Source: CAZVBV01 sp964578905 (GTDB lineage Bacteria; Patescibacteriota; Gracilibacteria; UBA4473). Taken from it: a stretch of 13,598 nucleotides of DNA. Shown here piece by piece: positions 7,053 through 13,555 of this stretch. The notes under the pieces are model-generated. The model saw only the letters and a list, made by a program, of their open reading frames with translations, did no database searches and had not been told where the DNA came from. Position numbers and translations under genes: made by a program. The stretch spans positions 1 to 13,598 of the forward strand of contig CAZOER010000026.1 in the NCBI GenBank assembly GCA_964578905.1. Direction: 5' to 3'. Numbering within the stretch: position 1 is the stretch's first letter; every line of letters begins with the position of its first letter.

Positions 7053-8369
7053 TTACTTGTGTCCCAAGAAATCAACGGTTGAATCGAGCGCTCTGGGAGC
7101 TCCAAGGAGTTTATCCATGTGTGGGAGCATCTTTTCGAGTGCAACTTCTACACTTTTTCCACTCTGCATGTCGCGCACGATTATTTTTTTCTTCTTCACT
7201 TCTAAATCTCCAATGATGATGGCATACGGCACTTTGAATTTCTCAGCCCGTTTGAGTTGCTCTTGCATGGATGTTTTTCCAAGCACTCCAACAGCATGAA
7301 ACCCATGTTCTCGGAGTTTGATAAGAATGGGCAACGCTGCCTTTTTCGCAATCGGCCCACCAGTAGCGGCTACAAACAGTTGTAGGTAATCTTTATGAGG
7401 AACGTCGAAGTTGTGTCGTTTCATGAGATCAATGACTCGTTCGATTCCAGCGGCAAAACCACATCCTCCGTGATCTCCTCCACCAAGTTTTTCAATCAAT
7501 CCATCATAACGACCTCCTACGAGAATTTTGTGCTTGGTTCCTTTTTCAGAAAACTCAAACATCGTGTGAGAGTAGTAATCAAGTGGCCTAATCAATGTTG
7601 GGTCAATCGTATATTCAATGCTGAAGGCATTGAGATAGGCGAGTGTCTCGTCAAAGAATTGCTGTGATTCTGGAGAAAGGAACTCGGTAATCTTTGGAGC
7701 CATTTTTACCAAAATCTCTTCGTCTTCACTTTGAGGATTGAGCAACGCGAGGTATTTTTTATTTTCCAAATTTTCTCGAGACTGTGGAGTAAGACTTCGT
7801 TCTTTTCCTGCATAAAAGTTTGCGAGGGCTTCGATGTATTTTTCTTGATCTTCAACAGATCCGATTGTGTTGATCTTTAGTTCACAGAATTCTCGGATTT
7901 TTAAATCGCTCAAAATCCGATGTCCTAGGTACATGATCTGGGCATCGATAGAGGGATCAGATTCTCCAAGGATTTCCGCTCCAAACTGCCAGAAACTTCG
8001 ATTGGTTCCTGATTTTGGTCGTTCAAATCGAAAGCACTTTCCCATGTAATAGAGCTCCTTTGGGAGTGCATCGTCTTCCATTTTGTTCTCAATAAAAGCT
8101 CGCACGACACCAGTTGTTACCTCTGGCCGCAGAGCGTATCTTCGATCGTGACGATCTTCAAATGTGTAGAGTTCCTTTTGAATAATTTCAGAGGACATTC
8201 CAAGAGATTTCTCAAATATTTCCGCATCTTCAAAGATAGGAACAGAAATTCGTCGGAATCCAGATTGTCGGAACCGGTGACGAATTACTTTCTTTAAAAA
8301 GGTAAAAAAGTCGTGATCCTCTGGGAGAAGATCGTAGGTTCCTCGGGGCGCTTTGAAAGAAGGAGGCAT
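7053..8369 (-). CDS. hisS: Histidyl-tRNA synthetase
   Basis: This class II synthetase charges tRNA-His with histidine in the cytoplasm. At 438 residues it is full length. The N-terminal F-K-A-P-R-G-T-Y-D-L-L-P is typical. Motif 2 is F-R-F-E-R-P-K-S-G-T-N-R-S-F-W-Q-F-G (113-130). The histidine-specific loops are I-R-P-L-D-Y-Y-S-H-T-M-F (260-271, with Pro where most bacteria have Gly) and G-G-R-Y-D-G-L-I-E-K-L-G-G (285-297). Motif 3 is G-F-A-A-G-I-E-R (304-311). The anticodon-binding domain spans about 328-428. These motifs exclude the catalytically inactive HisZ paralogue. It follows purE by 27 bp and runs directly into recR. No promoter is evident in the 27-bp gap. Confidence 0.98.
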   Translation of the reverse strand: MPPSFKAPRGTYDLLPEDHDFFTFLKKVIRHRFRQSGFRRISVPIFEDAEIFEKSLGMSSEIIQKELYTFEDRHDRRYALRPEVTTGVVRAFIENKMEDDALPKELYYMGKCFRFERPKSGTNRSFWQFGAEILGESDPSIDAQIMYLGHRILSDLKIREFCELKINTIGSVEDQEKYIEALANFYAGKERSLTPQSRENLENKKYLALLNPQSEDEEILVKMAPKITEFLSPESQQFFDETLAYLNAFSIEYTIDPTLIRPLDYYSHTMFEFSEKGTKHKILVGGRYDGLIEKLGGGDHGGCGFAAGIERVIDLMKRHNFDVPHKDYLQLFVAATGGPIAKKAALPILIKLREHGFHAVGVLGKTSMQEQLKRAEKFKVPYAIIIGDLEVKKKKIIVRDMQSGKSVEVALEKMLPHMDKLLGAPRALDSTVDFLGHK

Positions 8370-8396
8370 GTCAGAAAAATTAAGTTTTTTAGTAAA

Positions 8397-8798
8397 TTAC
8401 ACTTGCGAAGCGACGATTCGCTCAATGGCAAGGACACAATTCCCAGGATCGATGATCGTAAGAACGGGTGTTTTACTTGGCATTTGCAGTGTTGAGTGGA
8501 TATTTACGAGGTAATCGTTTTTATCCTTGTGTGGTGGGCACGCAATCGTGATGTTGTTTGAATTTGCTGCCACAAAACCAGAGAGGGCGTTTGATCGACC
8601 CGCAATAGTTACAAAAATTGTTTTTGGATTTGCACTGTGTGTTTCTACAATTTCGAGTACTTTTTTCGGTTCTTTGTGTGCAGAAGCGGAGAAGAGTTCC
8701 GCGTTAATTCCTTTCTCTGCAAGAGGTTTCGTTATTTTTTCCGCGAATGGAAAATCTGATTCTGATCCGCAAACGATAACGACTTGTGTGTGTGTCAT
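8397..8798 (-). CDS. purE: PurE, class II aminoimidazole ribotide carboxylase
   Basis: A 133-residue single-domain AIR carboxylase of purine synthesis. It has the substrate-phosphate loop G-S-E-S-D-F (11-16), S-A-H-K-E-P (39-44), and A-G-R-S-N-A-L-S-G (66-74) followed by I-A-C-P-P. The A-G-R-S-N form, rather than bacterial A-G-A-A-H, is typical of class II enzymes such as animal PAICS, which use CO2 directly and need no PurK. It is shorter than the usual PurE (about 160) but has the whole core. The frame is open from a TTG at 8873; I chose ATG 8798 because homology starts there. The frame between the two reads L-H-D-N-E-L-F, which recurs in the gene at 12842. It is first in the purE-hisS-recR operon. 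No other purine gene is in view. Confidence 0.88.
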   Translation of the reverse strand: MTHTQVVIVCGSESDFPFAEKITKPLAEKGINAELFSASAHKEPKKVLEIVETHSANPKTIFVTIAGRSNALSGFVAANSNNITIACPPHKDKNDYLVNIHSTLQMPSKTPVLTIIDPGNCVLAIERIVASQV

Positions 8799-8821
8799 AA
8801 AATGAAAAGGAAAGCGCTCGG

Positions 8822-8849
8822 AGTTTACAAATAATTCGTTATCATGCAA
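8822..8849 (-). promoter_or_regulatory. Candidate purE operon promoter
   Basis: On the minus strand, TTGCAT (8849-8844), a 16-bp spacer and TAAACT (8827-8822) are followed by 23 nt to the purE ATG. Both boxes match 4 of 6. The element includes most of a 21-bp sequence that recurs at 12998-13018. Confidence 0.35.
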
Positions 8850-8852
8850 AAT
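8824..8852 (+). promoter_or_regulatory. Candidate promoter of the YtxH-like gene
   Basis: TTTACA (8824-8829), a 17-bp spacer and CAAAAT (8847-8852) lie 23 nt before the ATG at 8876. It overlaps the candidate purE promoter on the opposite strand almost completely, so the two could exclude each other. The -10 is weak (4 of 6). Confidence 0.3.
8829..8849 (-). repeat. 21-bp element shared with 12998-13018, copy 1
   Basis: On the minus strand this begins TTGCATGATAA and ends GAATTATTT. It matches 12998-13018 (plus strand) at 20 of 21 positions. The core GATAAC-GA-ATTATT is an imperfect palindrome. It lies in the divergent purE/8876 promoter region. Confidence 0.7.
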
Positions 8853-8875
8853 GTTTTCGTCTTTATTTTTCAATC

Positions 8876-9376
8876 ATGCGAGGACTTATAAAATTCATAC
8901 TTTCGGCTACTGTTGGACTTGCTTACGGACTCTTGTTTGCTCAGAAATCAGGAAAGAAATTCAGAAGTGAATTAGCGAAATCCAAAAATAAAGGAGAAAC
9001 ACTTGTCAAAGAACTTCAAAAAATTGATGAAGAAGCACGAGGTTCTATTTCTGAGTGGGCAAAGAACTCAGAAGACTTGCAACGAGTTATGGAGACAGGA
9101 AAAGAACAATTTGATGTCTTTGTAGAAAAGGTGAAAGACTTGGGTGATGATGTGGCAGAGGTCGCAGAGCAAGAACTCGAAACAATAGCGAAGAATGCAA
9201 AAAATGCAGCGAATGAATTAAAGAAGAAAGCAAAAGCAGAAGGGGAGAAGGTGGTAAAGAAAGTTGTGAAAAAAGTTCAAAAGAAAACCCCTGCAAAAAA
9301 AACTGTCAAAAAACCAGCGAAGAAACCCGTTAAAAAAACGGTAAAGAAGGTGGTTAAAAAAGTTGCTAAGAAATAA
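8876..9376 (+). CDS. YtxH-like membrane protein with histone H1-like lysine tail
   Basis: A 166-residue protein. Residues 4-22 form a short hydrophobic helix followed by F-A-Q-K-S-G-K-K-F-R, the layout of YtxH-family proteins (TM helix then F-A-P-x-S-G-K). Residues 30-115 are amphipathic helix, possibly coiled coil. From about residue 115 the sequence is dominated by K-K-V-V-K-K and P-A-K-K repeats up to the last residue, like the lysine-rich tails of histone H1 or bacterial H1-like proteins. The tail would face the cytoplasm and could bind DNA, RNA or acidic phospholipid, tethering the nucleoid to the membrane; this is inference. It is divergent from purE. Confidence 0.8.
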   Translation: MRGLIKFILSATVGLAYGLLFAQKSGKKFRSELAKSKNKGETLVKELQKIDEEARGSISEWAKNSEDLQRVMETGKEQFDVFVEKVKDLGDDVAEVAEQELETIAKNAKNAANELKKKAKAEGEKVVKKVVKKVQKKTPAKKTVKKPAKKPVKKTVKKVVKKVAKK

Positions 9377-9417
9377 GTGATACTCGACGAACGAAAGAGA
9401 GTCGTTAGTAGAACTTA

Positions 9418-9435
9418 TCCCCGTGAAAACGGGGA
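9418..9435. repeat. Hairpin with GAAA loop
   Basis: A perfect 7-bp stem, TCCCCGT/ACGGGGA, closed by GAAA on the plus strand, 41 bp after the stop of the YtxH-like gene. No T run follows. It could stabilise the mRNA end or be part of the spacer repeat cluster. The rest of the spacer 9377-9618 holds the element at 9480-9525, a possible weak promoter (TTGCCA 9564-9569, TAAAAG 9587-9592), and no gene that I can support. Confidence 0.6.
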
Positions 9436-9479
9436 ACTTGTGAGTTTGGAATAATAATATTTGCAATCCGCTAAGAGAA

Positions 9480-9525
9480 GGGATCCCTCCGCGTTGGTCG
9501 GGATGACAACGCAGGAGTTGTTTTT
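9480..9525 (+). repeat. Dispersed repeat element with weak terminator, copy A
   Basis: It contains ATCCC/GGGAT arms (9483-9487, 9500-9504), then GGGATGACAACGCAGG, then ACAAC/GTTGT arms (9506-9510, 9517-9521) followed by Ts. The same order, GGAATGACAAGGCAGG and a T run, occurs at 11761-11787. The last hairpin plus T run could serve as a weak terminator for the YtxH-like gene. Confidence 0.55.
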
Positions 9526-9618
9526 GTCCATTGAACAAAAAATGTGTTCGAGCTCGTTTCAAGTTGCCAGAAGTGTTAGAATTCGCTAAAAGAAAGGCGG
9601 TTTATTAAAAATAAAAAC

Positions 9619-11652
9619 ATGTACGAACTCGATGAATATTTGGAGAAAAAGGGAGCGAAATACTTCGTAACCCTGTTAATGATTTTCTACGTGGTGGGAA
9701 CGGTGATTTTTAACATCTACCTTCGATCACTCGGAATTGCAGAATTTGATTTATTGAAACTGAGATACATTTTTATTGGAGTTACTTTTGGGCTTATTAC
9801 TGCGGTGTTGCCGATGTTATTTCTCCTCGGACGAAGAATATGGAGAAAACGAAAAAATATGAAAAAACCAACGAAAAGAGCGAGTACAATTTTTCGAAAA
9901 CGATTTGAAATGGTGGTGCTTATCCTCCTCATTCCTTGGACGGTGGCCTACTCGTTGTATGTGTTTCCACAAATTCCAGCTGGATTTGGAGGGTCAAAGC
10001 CAGAGTTGGCGAGATTGGTAGGACAAGCAGATGATATCCGTGGAATTAATGAATTGATTGCCTTTGAAACAGGGGTTCCGGTAGAGAAACTCGCTTTTGA
10101 ATATGCAACAGAAAGTTCAAATCTCGCGATTGGAGCGAATGTATATATTCTTGATAGAAATTCTGATCGAACATTCTTACTCCTTACAAGAGATCTCTAT
10201 CTGAGTTCAACATCGAGCTTGGCGAGAGATTTGATCGAATCTTCTGGAAATAGGGGATCGGGGATTGTGACGGAAGAAACAAAGGACTTTAAACCGAAAC
10301 CACTTATCGTGAGTTCGAAGAAAATAGAAGGAATCACCTTGTCGCTCTATGAACCGCCAGAAGTGCTGACGCGAGAGGATATTGTGGTGGCTGCTGCGGC
10401 CTTGTCTTCTGATTCTGCGGATCAAAAACAGGCAGATATCGTTTCAGACTTTATTACGGAAAAGGCTCCTGAGGCCGCATCAAAAGTGATTGAAGCGGTT
10501 CAAAAACAAGTTGAAAAAACAACACCACCTGTTGTTGCCACTCCGCCTGATCCAGAGGATCCGCCTGTGGTTGTTGATCCCGATGGCGAAGAAGATTTTG
10601 CACAAGTGCTGGATGACCTTTTTGATACAAAGTTTCTTGATTTTCGAGCGGTAGCATTTGGAGATGCATCGCGACTTTGTGGTATTGAAAAACGAAAAGG
10701 GCGTGATTCAAATCAGCGTTTAGCGCTTATCCGATTTATTTCAGAAGCATTTGAATCTGACTTTTCAGAAGCATGGTCGAATTTAGGAGACAAAAATTAT
10801 CTCGTTACGGCACAAGGGGATGCAGATTTCTCTTGCAAACTCATGCAGATTTTTCAAGGAGCAGAAGACGGACACATGGTTATTACGCGTTTGAACGAAA
10901 CAGAAGCCTACAGTGGGCCAACGTTCATTGAAGTGCGTGATGGGGCGTTAGAACTTATGGAGGCTTCAGCACAGGTAAATACCGATGCGAACCGAAAATA
11001 CGTCAGCCAAATTTTGATTCGTCACTTTAGTCAAAAGGCAAAACAAGAGAATAACTTTTGGAATGATCCGAAGTACCTCTATGCCGGACGGGATGACGAG
11101 CCTTATTTTGAAAATATTCGAAAAGCATTAACAGAAGCCTCTACATGGGAAGAATTCAAAACAATGTTGATAGCCTATCAAACACTCTTCGAGAATCCAG
11201 TTGTAGAAGAAACCTGCACGGACGGGATACTCAATCAAGATGAAACAGAGATAGATTGTGGAGGAGAGACGTGTGATGCATGTGTTGTTCCAGAACCCGA
11301 TCCAACGTGCACGGACGGAGTTCTCAATCAAGATGAAACAGAAATCGATTGTGGAGGAGTCTGTGAAGCATGTGCGGTTCCAGAAACGTGCACCGATGGC
11401 ATTCTCAATCAAGATGAAATAGAGATCGATTGTGGAGGCGCATGTGATGCGTGTGCGGTTCCCGAAACGTGTACAGACGGAATTCTCAACCAAGACGAAA
11501 CAGAGATTGATTGTGGAGGGGCGACATGCGATGCGTGTGTTGTTGCACCAGCAGAACCGGTAGCCACTTGTAGCGATGGTATCTTGAATCAAGACGAGAC
11601 AGCGATTGATTGCGGAGGAGAAACTTGTGATACGTGTGTTGTGACTCCTTAA
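9619..11652 (+). CDS. Three-TM membrane protein with C-terminal Cys/Asp repeats
   Basis: A 677-residue protein with no named function that I recognise. Three TM helices are clear at about 14-35, 50-71 and 97-117, with a basic loop between the second and third (R-R-I-W-R-K-R-K-N-M-K-K). Positive-inside reasoning puts residues after about 120 outside the cell. Residues 120-280 form one mixed region, 280-330 an E/P/V-rich linker (P-P-D-P-E-D-P-P-V-V-V), and 330-525 a second, helical domain with C354 and C408. From 532 to the end are five copies of T-C-T-D-G-I-L-N-Q-D-E-T-E-I-D-C-G-G-x-C-x-x-C, a pattern in many secreted bacterial proteins that suits disulfides and Ca2+ binding. Part of the repeat block may extend from the cell. 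ATG 9619 has no Shine-Dalgarno sequence nearby; GGCGG is 19 nt upstream. Confidence 0.85.
   Translation: MYELDEYLEKKGAKYFVTLLMIFYVVGTVIFNIYLRSLGIAEFDLLKLRYIFIGVTFGLITAVLPMLFLLGRRIWRKRKNMKKPTKRASTIFRKRFEMVVLILLIPWTVAYSLYVFPQIPAGFGGSKPELARLVGQADDIRGINELIAFETGVPVEKLAFEYATESSNLAIGANVYILDRNSDRTFLLLTRDLYLSSTSSLARDLIESSGNRGSGIVTEETKDFKPKPLIVSSKKIEGITLSLYEPPEVLTREDIVVAAAALSSDSADQKQADIVSDFITEKAPEAASKVIEAVQKQVEKTTPPVVATPPDPEDPPVVVDPDGEEDFAQVLDDLFDTKFLDFRAVAFGDASRLCGIEKRKGRDSNQRLALIRFISEAFESDFSEAWSNLGDKNYLVTAQGDADFSCKLMQIFQGAEDGHMVITRLNETEAYSGPTFIEVRDGALELMEASAQVNTDANRKYVSQILIRHFSQKAKQENNFWNDPKYLYAGRDDEPYFENIRKALTEASTWEEFKTMLIAYQTLFENPVVEETCTDGILNQDETEIDCGGETCDACVVPEPDPTCTDGVLNQDETEIDCGGVCEACAVPETCTDGILNQDEIEIDCGGACDACAVPETCTDGILNQDETEIDCGGATCDACVVAPAEPVATCSDGILNQDETAIDCGGETCDTCVVTP
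11212..11649 (+). repeat. Five in-frame tandem coding repeats (Cys/Asp repeat)
   Basis: Five units of about 81-99 bp start at T-C-(T/S)-D-G, with unit lengths of about 31, 27, 27, 33 and 28 residues. The core L-N-Q-D-E-T-x-I-D-C-G-G is nearly invariant, while the joining segments (V-P-E-P-D-P, V-P-E, A-P-A-E-P-V-A) vary. Synonymous third-position differences between units show that the protein sequence is being kept, and that the copies are not brand new. Confidence 0.9.
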
Positions 11653-11665
11653 ATCTATTATTGTC

Positions 11666-11686
11666 ACCCTGAATTTATTTCAGGGT
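11666..11686. repeat. Spacer palindrome
   Basis: ACCCTGAA/TTCAGGGT, an 8-bp stem with a 5-nt loop, 13 bp after the stop of the Cys-repeat protein. No T run follows. It resembles dispersed palindromes of the CCCTGAA...TTCAGGG kind that occur between genes in many bacteria. Confidence 0.6.
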
Positions 11687-11744
11687 TAAGCGTCCAGAAG
11701 TTATTGCTCATGAGAGCGTAGCGAGTTCAGAAACAGAAGGTTTG

Positions 11745-11787
11745 ATTCCGGACCAAGCCCGGAATGACAAGGCAGGGCTTTTTTTTT
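11745..11787 (+). terminator. Dispersed repeat element ending in an intrinsic terminator, copy B
   Basis: An ATTCCGG/CCGGAAT palindrome (11745-11751, 11759-11765) overlaps an alternative stem, AAGCCC/GGGCTT (11755-11760, 11775-11780), which is followed directly by a run of nine Ts (11779-11787). The second fold is a plausible Rho-independent terminator for the upstream gene. The segment GGAATGACAAGGCAGG matches copy A at 9501-9516 apart from two bases. Confidence 0.6.
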
Positions 11788-11800
11788 ATCCATAAATTCG

Positions 11801-11806
11801 TACACT
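11801..11806 (+). promoter_or_regulatory. -10 box of the epimerase gene
   Basis: TACACT, the same hexamer as at leuS, ends 7 nt before the ATG at 11814. The region 16-17 bp upstream is only a T run, so a -35 is not evident. The spacing again predicts a leaderless message. Confidence 0.4.
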
Positions 11807-11813
11807 GCTGGTG

Positions 11814-12785
11814 ATGAAAAAACGAATATTGGTAACCGGTGGAGCAGGATTTATTGGAACAAACTTCTGTAATATAAATAAAGACAAGTATGACATTGTA
11901 GCGCTCGACAATTTATTCCTTGGAGATCCTGATAATCTCGATTCTGAAATTACCTTTGTAGAAGGCGATGCCTGTAATCCTGCAGATCTCGCGAAATGCG
12001 GTGACCAGTTTGATGTCGTACTTCACTTCGCAGGAACGAGCTCGGCTCCTATGTTTGGAGGGGATGGGTTTGTGAAAGGATATATGAATTCAATTGAAAG
12101 TTTTTGTCAGACACTTGATTTTGCACGGAAGGCTGGAGCCAAGAAATTTCTCTACGCGTCTACCTCTTCACTCTACGCGAATAACGAAATGCCTTTGATA
12201 GAAACGCAAATCGTTACTCCACCAAATCATTATTCCGTCACAAAGTTCTGCTACGAACACTGTGCACGATGTTACACGCAGATGCATCCCGAGATTGAGA
12301 CGGTTGGACTTCGATTTATGTCGGTATACGGTCCGAACGAGGAAGCGAAGGGACAATTTGCCAACATGATTTCGCAGTTCATATGGGATATTGCCAGAGA
12401 CAAAGCGCCGATTATTTACGGAGATGGGGAACAATTTAGAGACTTCACAAATGTCGTTGATGTCGTTCAAGGACTCACTTTAGCCATCGAAACAGATAAG
12501 AAATTGGGAAGTGAGGTCTACAATATTGGAACGGGAAAGACCTGTTCATTCAACGAAGTATTGAAACATATTAACACTGCCTTTGGGAAGAATGTGGAGG
12601 CGGAATACATAGAGAACCCGATCAAAGAAGTGTATGTTCAGGGTCAGCATGCTGACATTACAAAGATATCAGAAGGGCTTGGGTTTGTACCTACAGTAGA
12701 GCTTGAGCAGGGGATTTGCGCACAAGTGGAGAATCTTCGTCGAGAGAAAATCCGAGAAACGAGTTCAGACTTGTTGAAAAGCTGA
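11814..12785 (+). CDS. NAD-dependent nucleotide-sugar epimerase/dehydratase (extended SDR)
   Basis: A 323-residue cytoplasmic enzyme of the GalE/WbpP-like extended SDR family. The Rossmann NAD-binding motif is G-G-A-G-F-I-G (9-15). The active site is S118 in Y-A-S-T-S-S-L-Y and Y140-x-x-x-K144 in N-H-Y-S-V-T-K. R-F-M-S-V-Y-G-P and D-F-T-N-V-V-D-V are further family landmarks, and Y-N-I-G-T-G-K precedes the substrate domain. It should convert one NDP-sugar to another (4-epimerisation or 4,6-dehydration). Substrate is not readable from motifs. A product used by the glycosyltransferase at 5103 is possible but unproven. A GTG at 11811 is also in frame; I chose ATG 11814 for its 7-nt spacing from the -10. 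The stop is TGA. Confidence 0.93.
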   Translation: MKKRILVTGGAGFIGTNFCNINKDKYDIVALDNLFLGDPDNLDSEITFVEGDACNPADLAKCGDQFDVVLHFAGTSSAPMFGGDGFVKGYMNSIESFCQTLDFARKAGAKKFLYASTSSLYANNEMPLIETQIVTPPNHYSVTKFCYEHCARCYTQMHPEIETVGLRFMSVYGPNEEAKGQFANMISQFIWDIARDKAPIIYGDGEQFRDFTNVVDVVQGLTLAIETDKKLGSEVYNIGTGKTCSFNEVLKHINTAFGKNVEAEYIENPIKEVYVQGQHADITKISEGLGFVPTVELEQGICAQVENLRREKIRETSSDLLKS

Positions 12786-12793
12786 GAGAGGAC

Positions 12794-12821
12794 TTGACTT
12801 TAAACAATAATATTGTATTAT
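12794..12821 (+). promoter_or_regulatory. Promoter of the last hypothetical gene
   Basis: TTGACT (12794-12799), a 16-bp spacer and TATTAT (12816-12821) lie 20 nt before the ATG at 12842. Both boxes match 5 of 6. The short AT-rich leader has no Shine-Dalgarno sequence. Confidence 0.6.
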
Positions 12822-12841
12822 ATTTGTGTAATTAAAAAATA

Positions 12842-13462
12842 ATGGAAGAAGGACTTCATTTATCAGACGAAGAACGGTGTGGAAAGGGTATTGATAAAAT
12901 ATCTTCGGAGGATCGTATTCAGAATATTAACTCTCTAAGTAAAAAGGCTTTCAAAGAAGGGGAAGATAAACCACAAGAAAAACCAGTTCAGCTTTCATTG
13001 CATGATAATGAATTATTTCATACTGAACGAAAGAAAAAAGAAAATCAAAGGGTTTATATAGAAGTTGATATTCCGGCGATTACGGTTGAAAGAGTTGAGA
13101 ATATTACGAGCGATGCGTTTCGACAAGGAGATGATTTTCGAAAAAAAGAGAAAGAGTCTAAAGAGATTTTTCAACCTTTTTTGTTAGCACTGAATGAATT
13201 TTTGAAACTTCAACAAAATGAAAAAGCAACAAAAGAAGATGAACGGGAGCTCTGTGATAAAGTTATTGTTGCGCAGGCAAGACTTGTCGAAGATTTAGAT
13301 GAAATACTTGTTGGAGAAGATAAAATATTGGCAGAAATTGTACATCCATTTCGTTTCTTAGCGAAAGCATCATTTACACAAGAAACGTGGGACAAGGGAA
13401 TGAATCAGTGGGAGGTATTAGGAACTGGATTTAGTGAAGAAGTTAATTATTCCAATAATTAA
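12842..13462 (+). CDS. Hypothetical charged protein with an internal repeat
   Basis: A 206-residue protein I do not recognise. No signal peptide or TM segment is seen. Two N-terminal segments look like copies of each other: R-I-Q-N-I-N-S-L-S-K-K-A-F-K-E-G-E-D (about 25-42) and R-V-E-N-I-T-S-D-A-F-R-Q-G-D-D (about 84-98), sharing I-x-N-I-x-S, A-F, G and D. Between them is L-H-D-N-E-L-F, encoded by a 21-bp sequence that recurs in the purE promoter region. The C-terminal 100 residues are helical and charged (F-L-K-L-Q-Q-N-E-K-A-T-K-E-D-E-R-E-L). It has its own promoter and lies between the epimerase gene and tRNA-Asp. Confidence 0.75.
   Translation: MEEGLHLSDEERCGKGIDKISSEDRIQNINSLSKKAFKEGEDKPQEKPVQLSLHDNELFHTERKKKENQRVYIEVDIPAITVERVENITSDAFRQGDDFRKKEKESKEIFQPFLLALNEFLKLQQNEKATKEDERELCDKVIVAQARLVEDLDEILVGEDKILAEIVHPFRFLAKASFTQETWDKGMNQWEVLGTGFSEEVNYSNN
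12998..13018 (+). repeat. 21-bp element shared with 8829-8849, copy 2
   Basis: It begins TTGCATGATAA and ends GAATTATTT, differing from copy 1 at one base. Here the core ATAAT-GA-ATTAT is a perfect short palindrome. It lies within the coding region of the last hypothetical gene, about 157 bp after its ATG, in the frame that reads L-H-D-N-E-L-F. Confidence 0.7.
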
Positions 13463-13476
13463 TTTTCACAAAAAAT

Positions 13477-13504
13477 TTGACCGACAGGACTTTTCTCGTA
13501 GAAT
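13477..13504 (+). promoter_or_regulatory. tRNA-Asp promoter
   Basis: TTGACC (13477-13482), a 16-bp spacer and TAGAAT (13499-13504), each matching 5 of 6, lie about 50 bp before the tRNA. A precursor leader of roughly 45 nt would be removed by RNase P. Confidence 0.5.
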
Positions 13505-13555
13505 CTGCTCGTTCTTTTTTCGCATGTGGCAGTGACATTATTTTAGATTCTTAGC

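Noticed and set aside
8799..8873. N-terminal extension of PurE from a TTG start
   Set aside because: The PurE core starts at ATG 8798 and the extension covers the candidate promoter. The L-H-D-N-E-L-F reading is kept as a repeat observation instead.
11212..11649. CRISPR-like array
   Set aside because: The repeats are in frame, differ mainly at silent positions, encode conserved Cys/Asp motifs and have no unique spacers.
8..13462. Alternative genetic code with UGA as glycine
   Set aside because: No recognised gene has an internal TGA, and glycine positions in LeuRS, HisRS and RecR are all GGN. TGA ends the transposase and epimerase genes.
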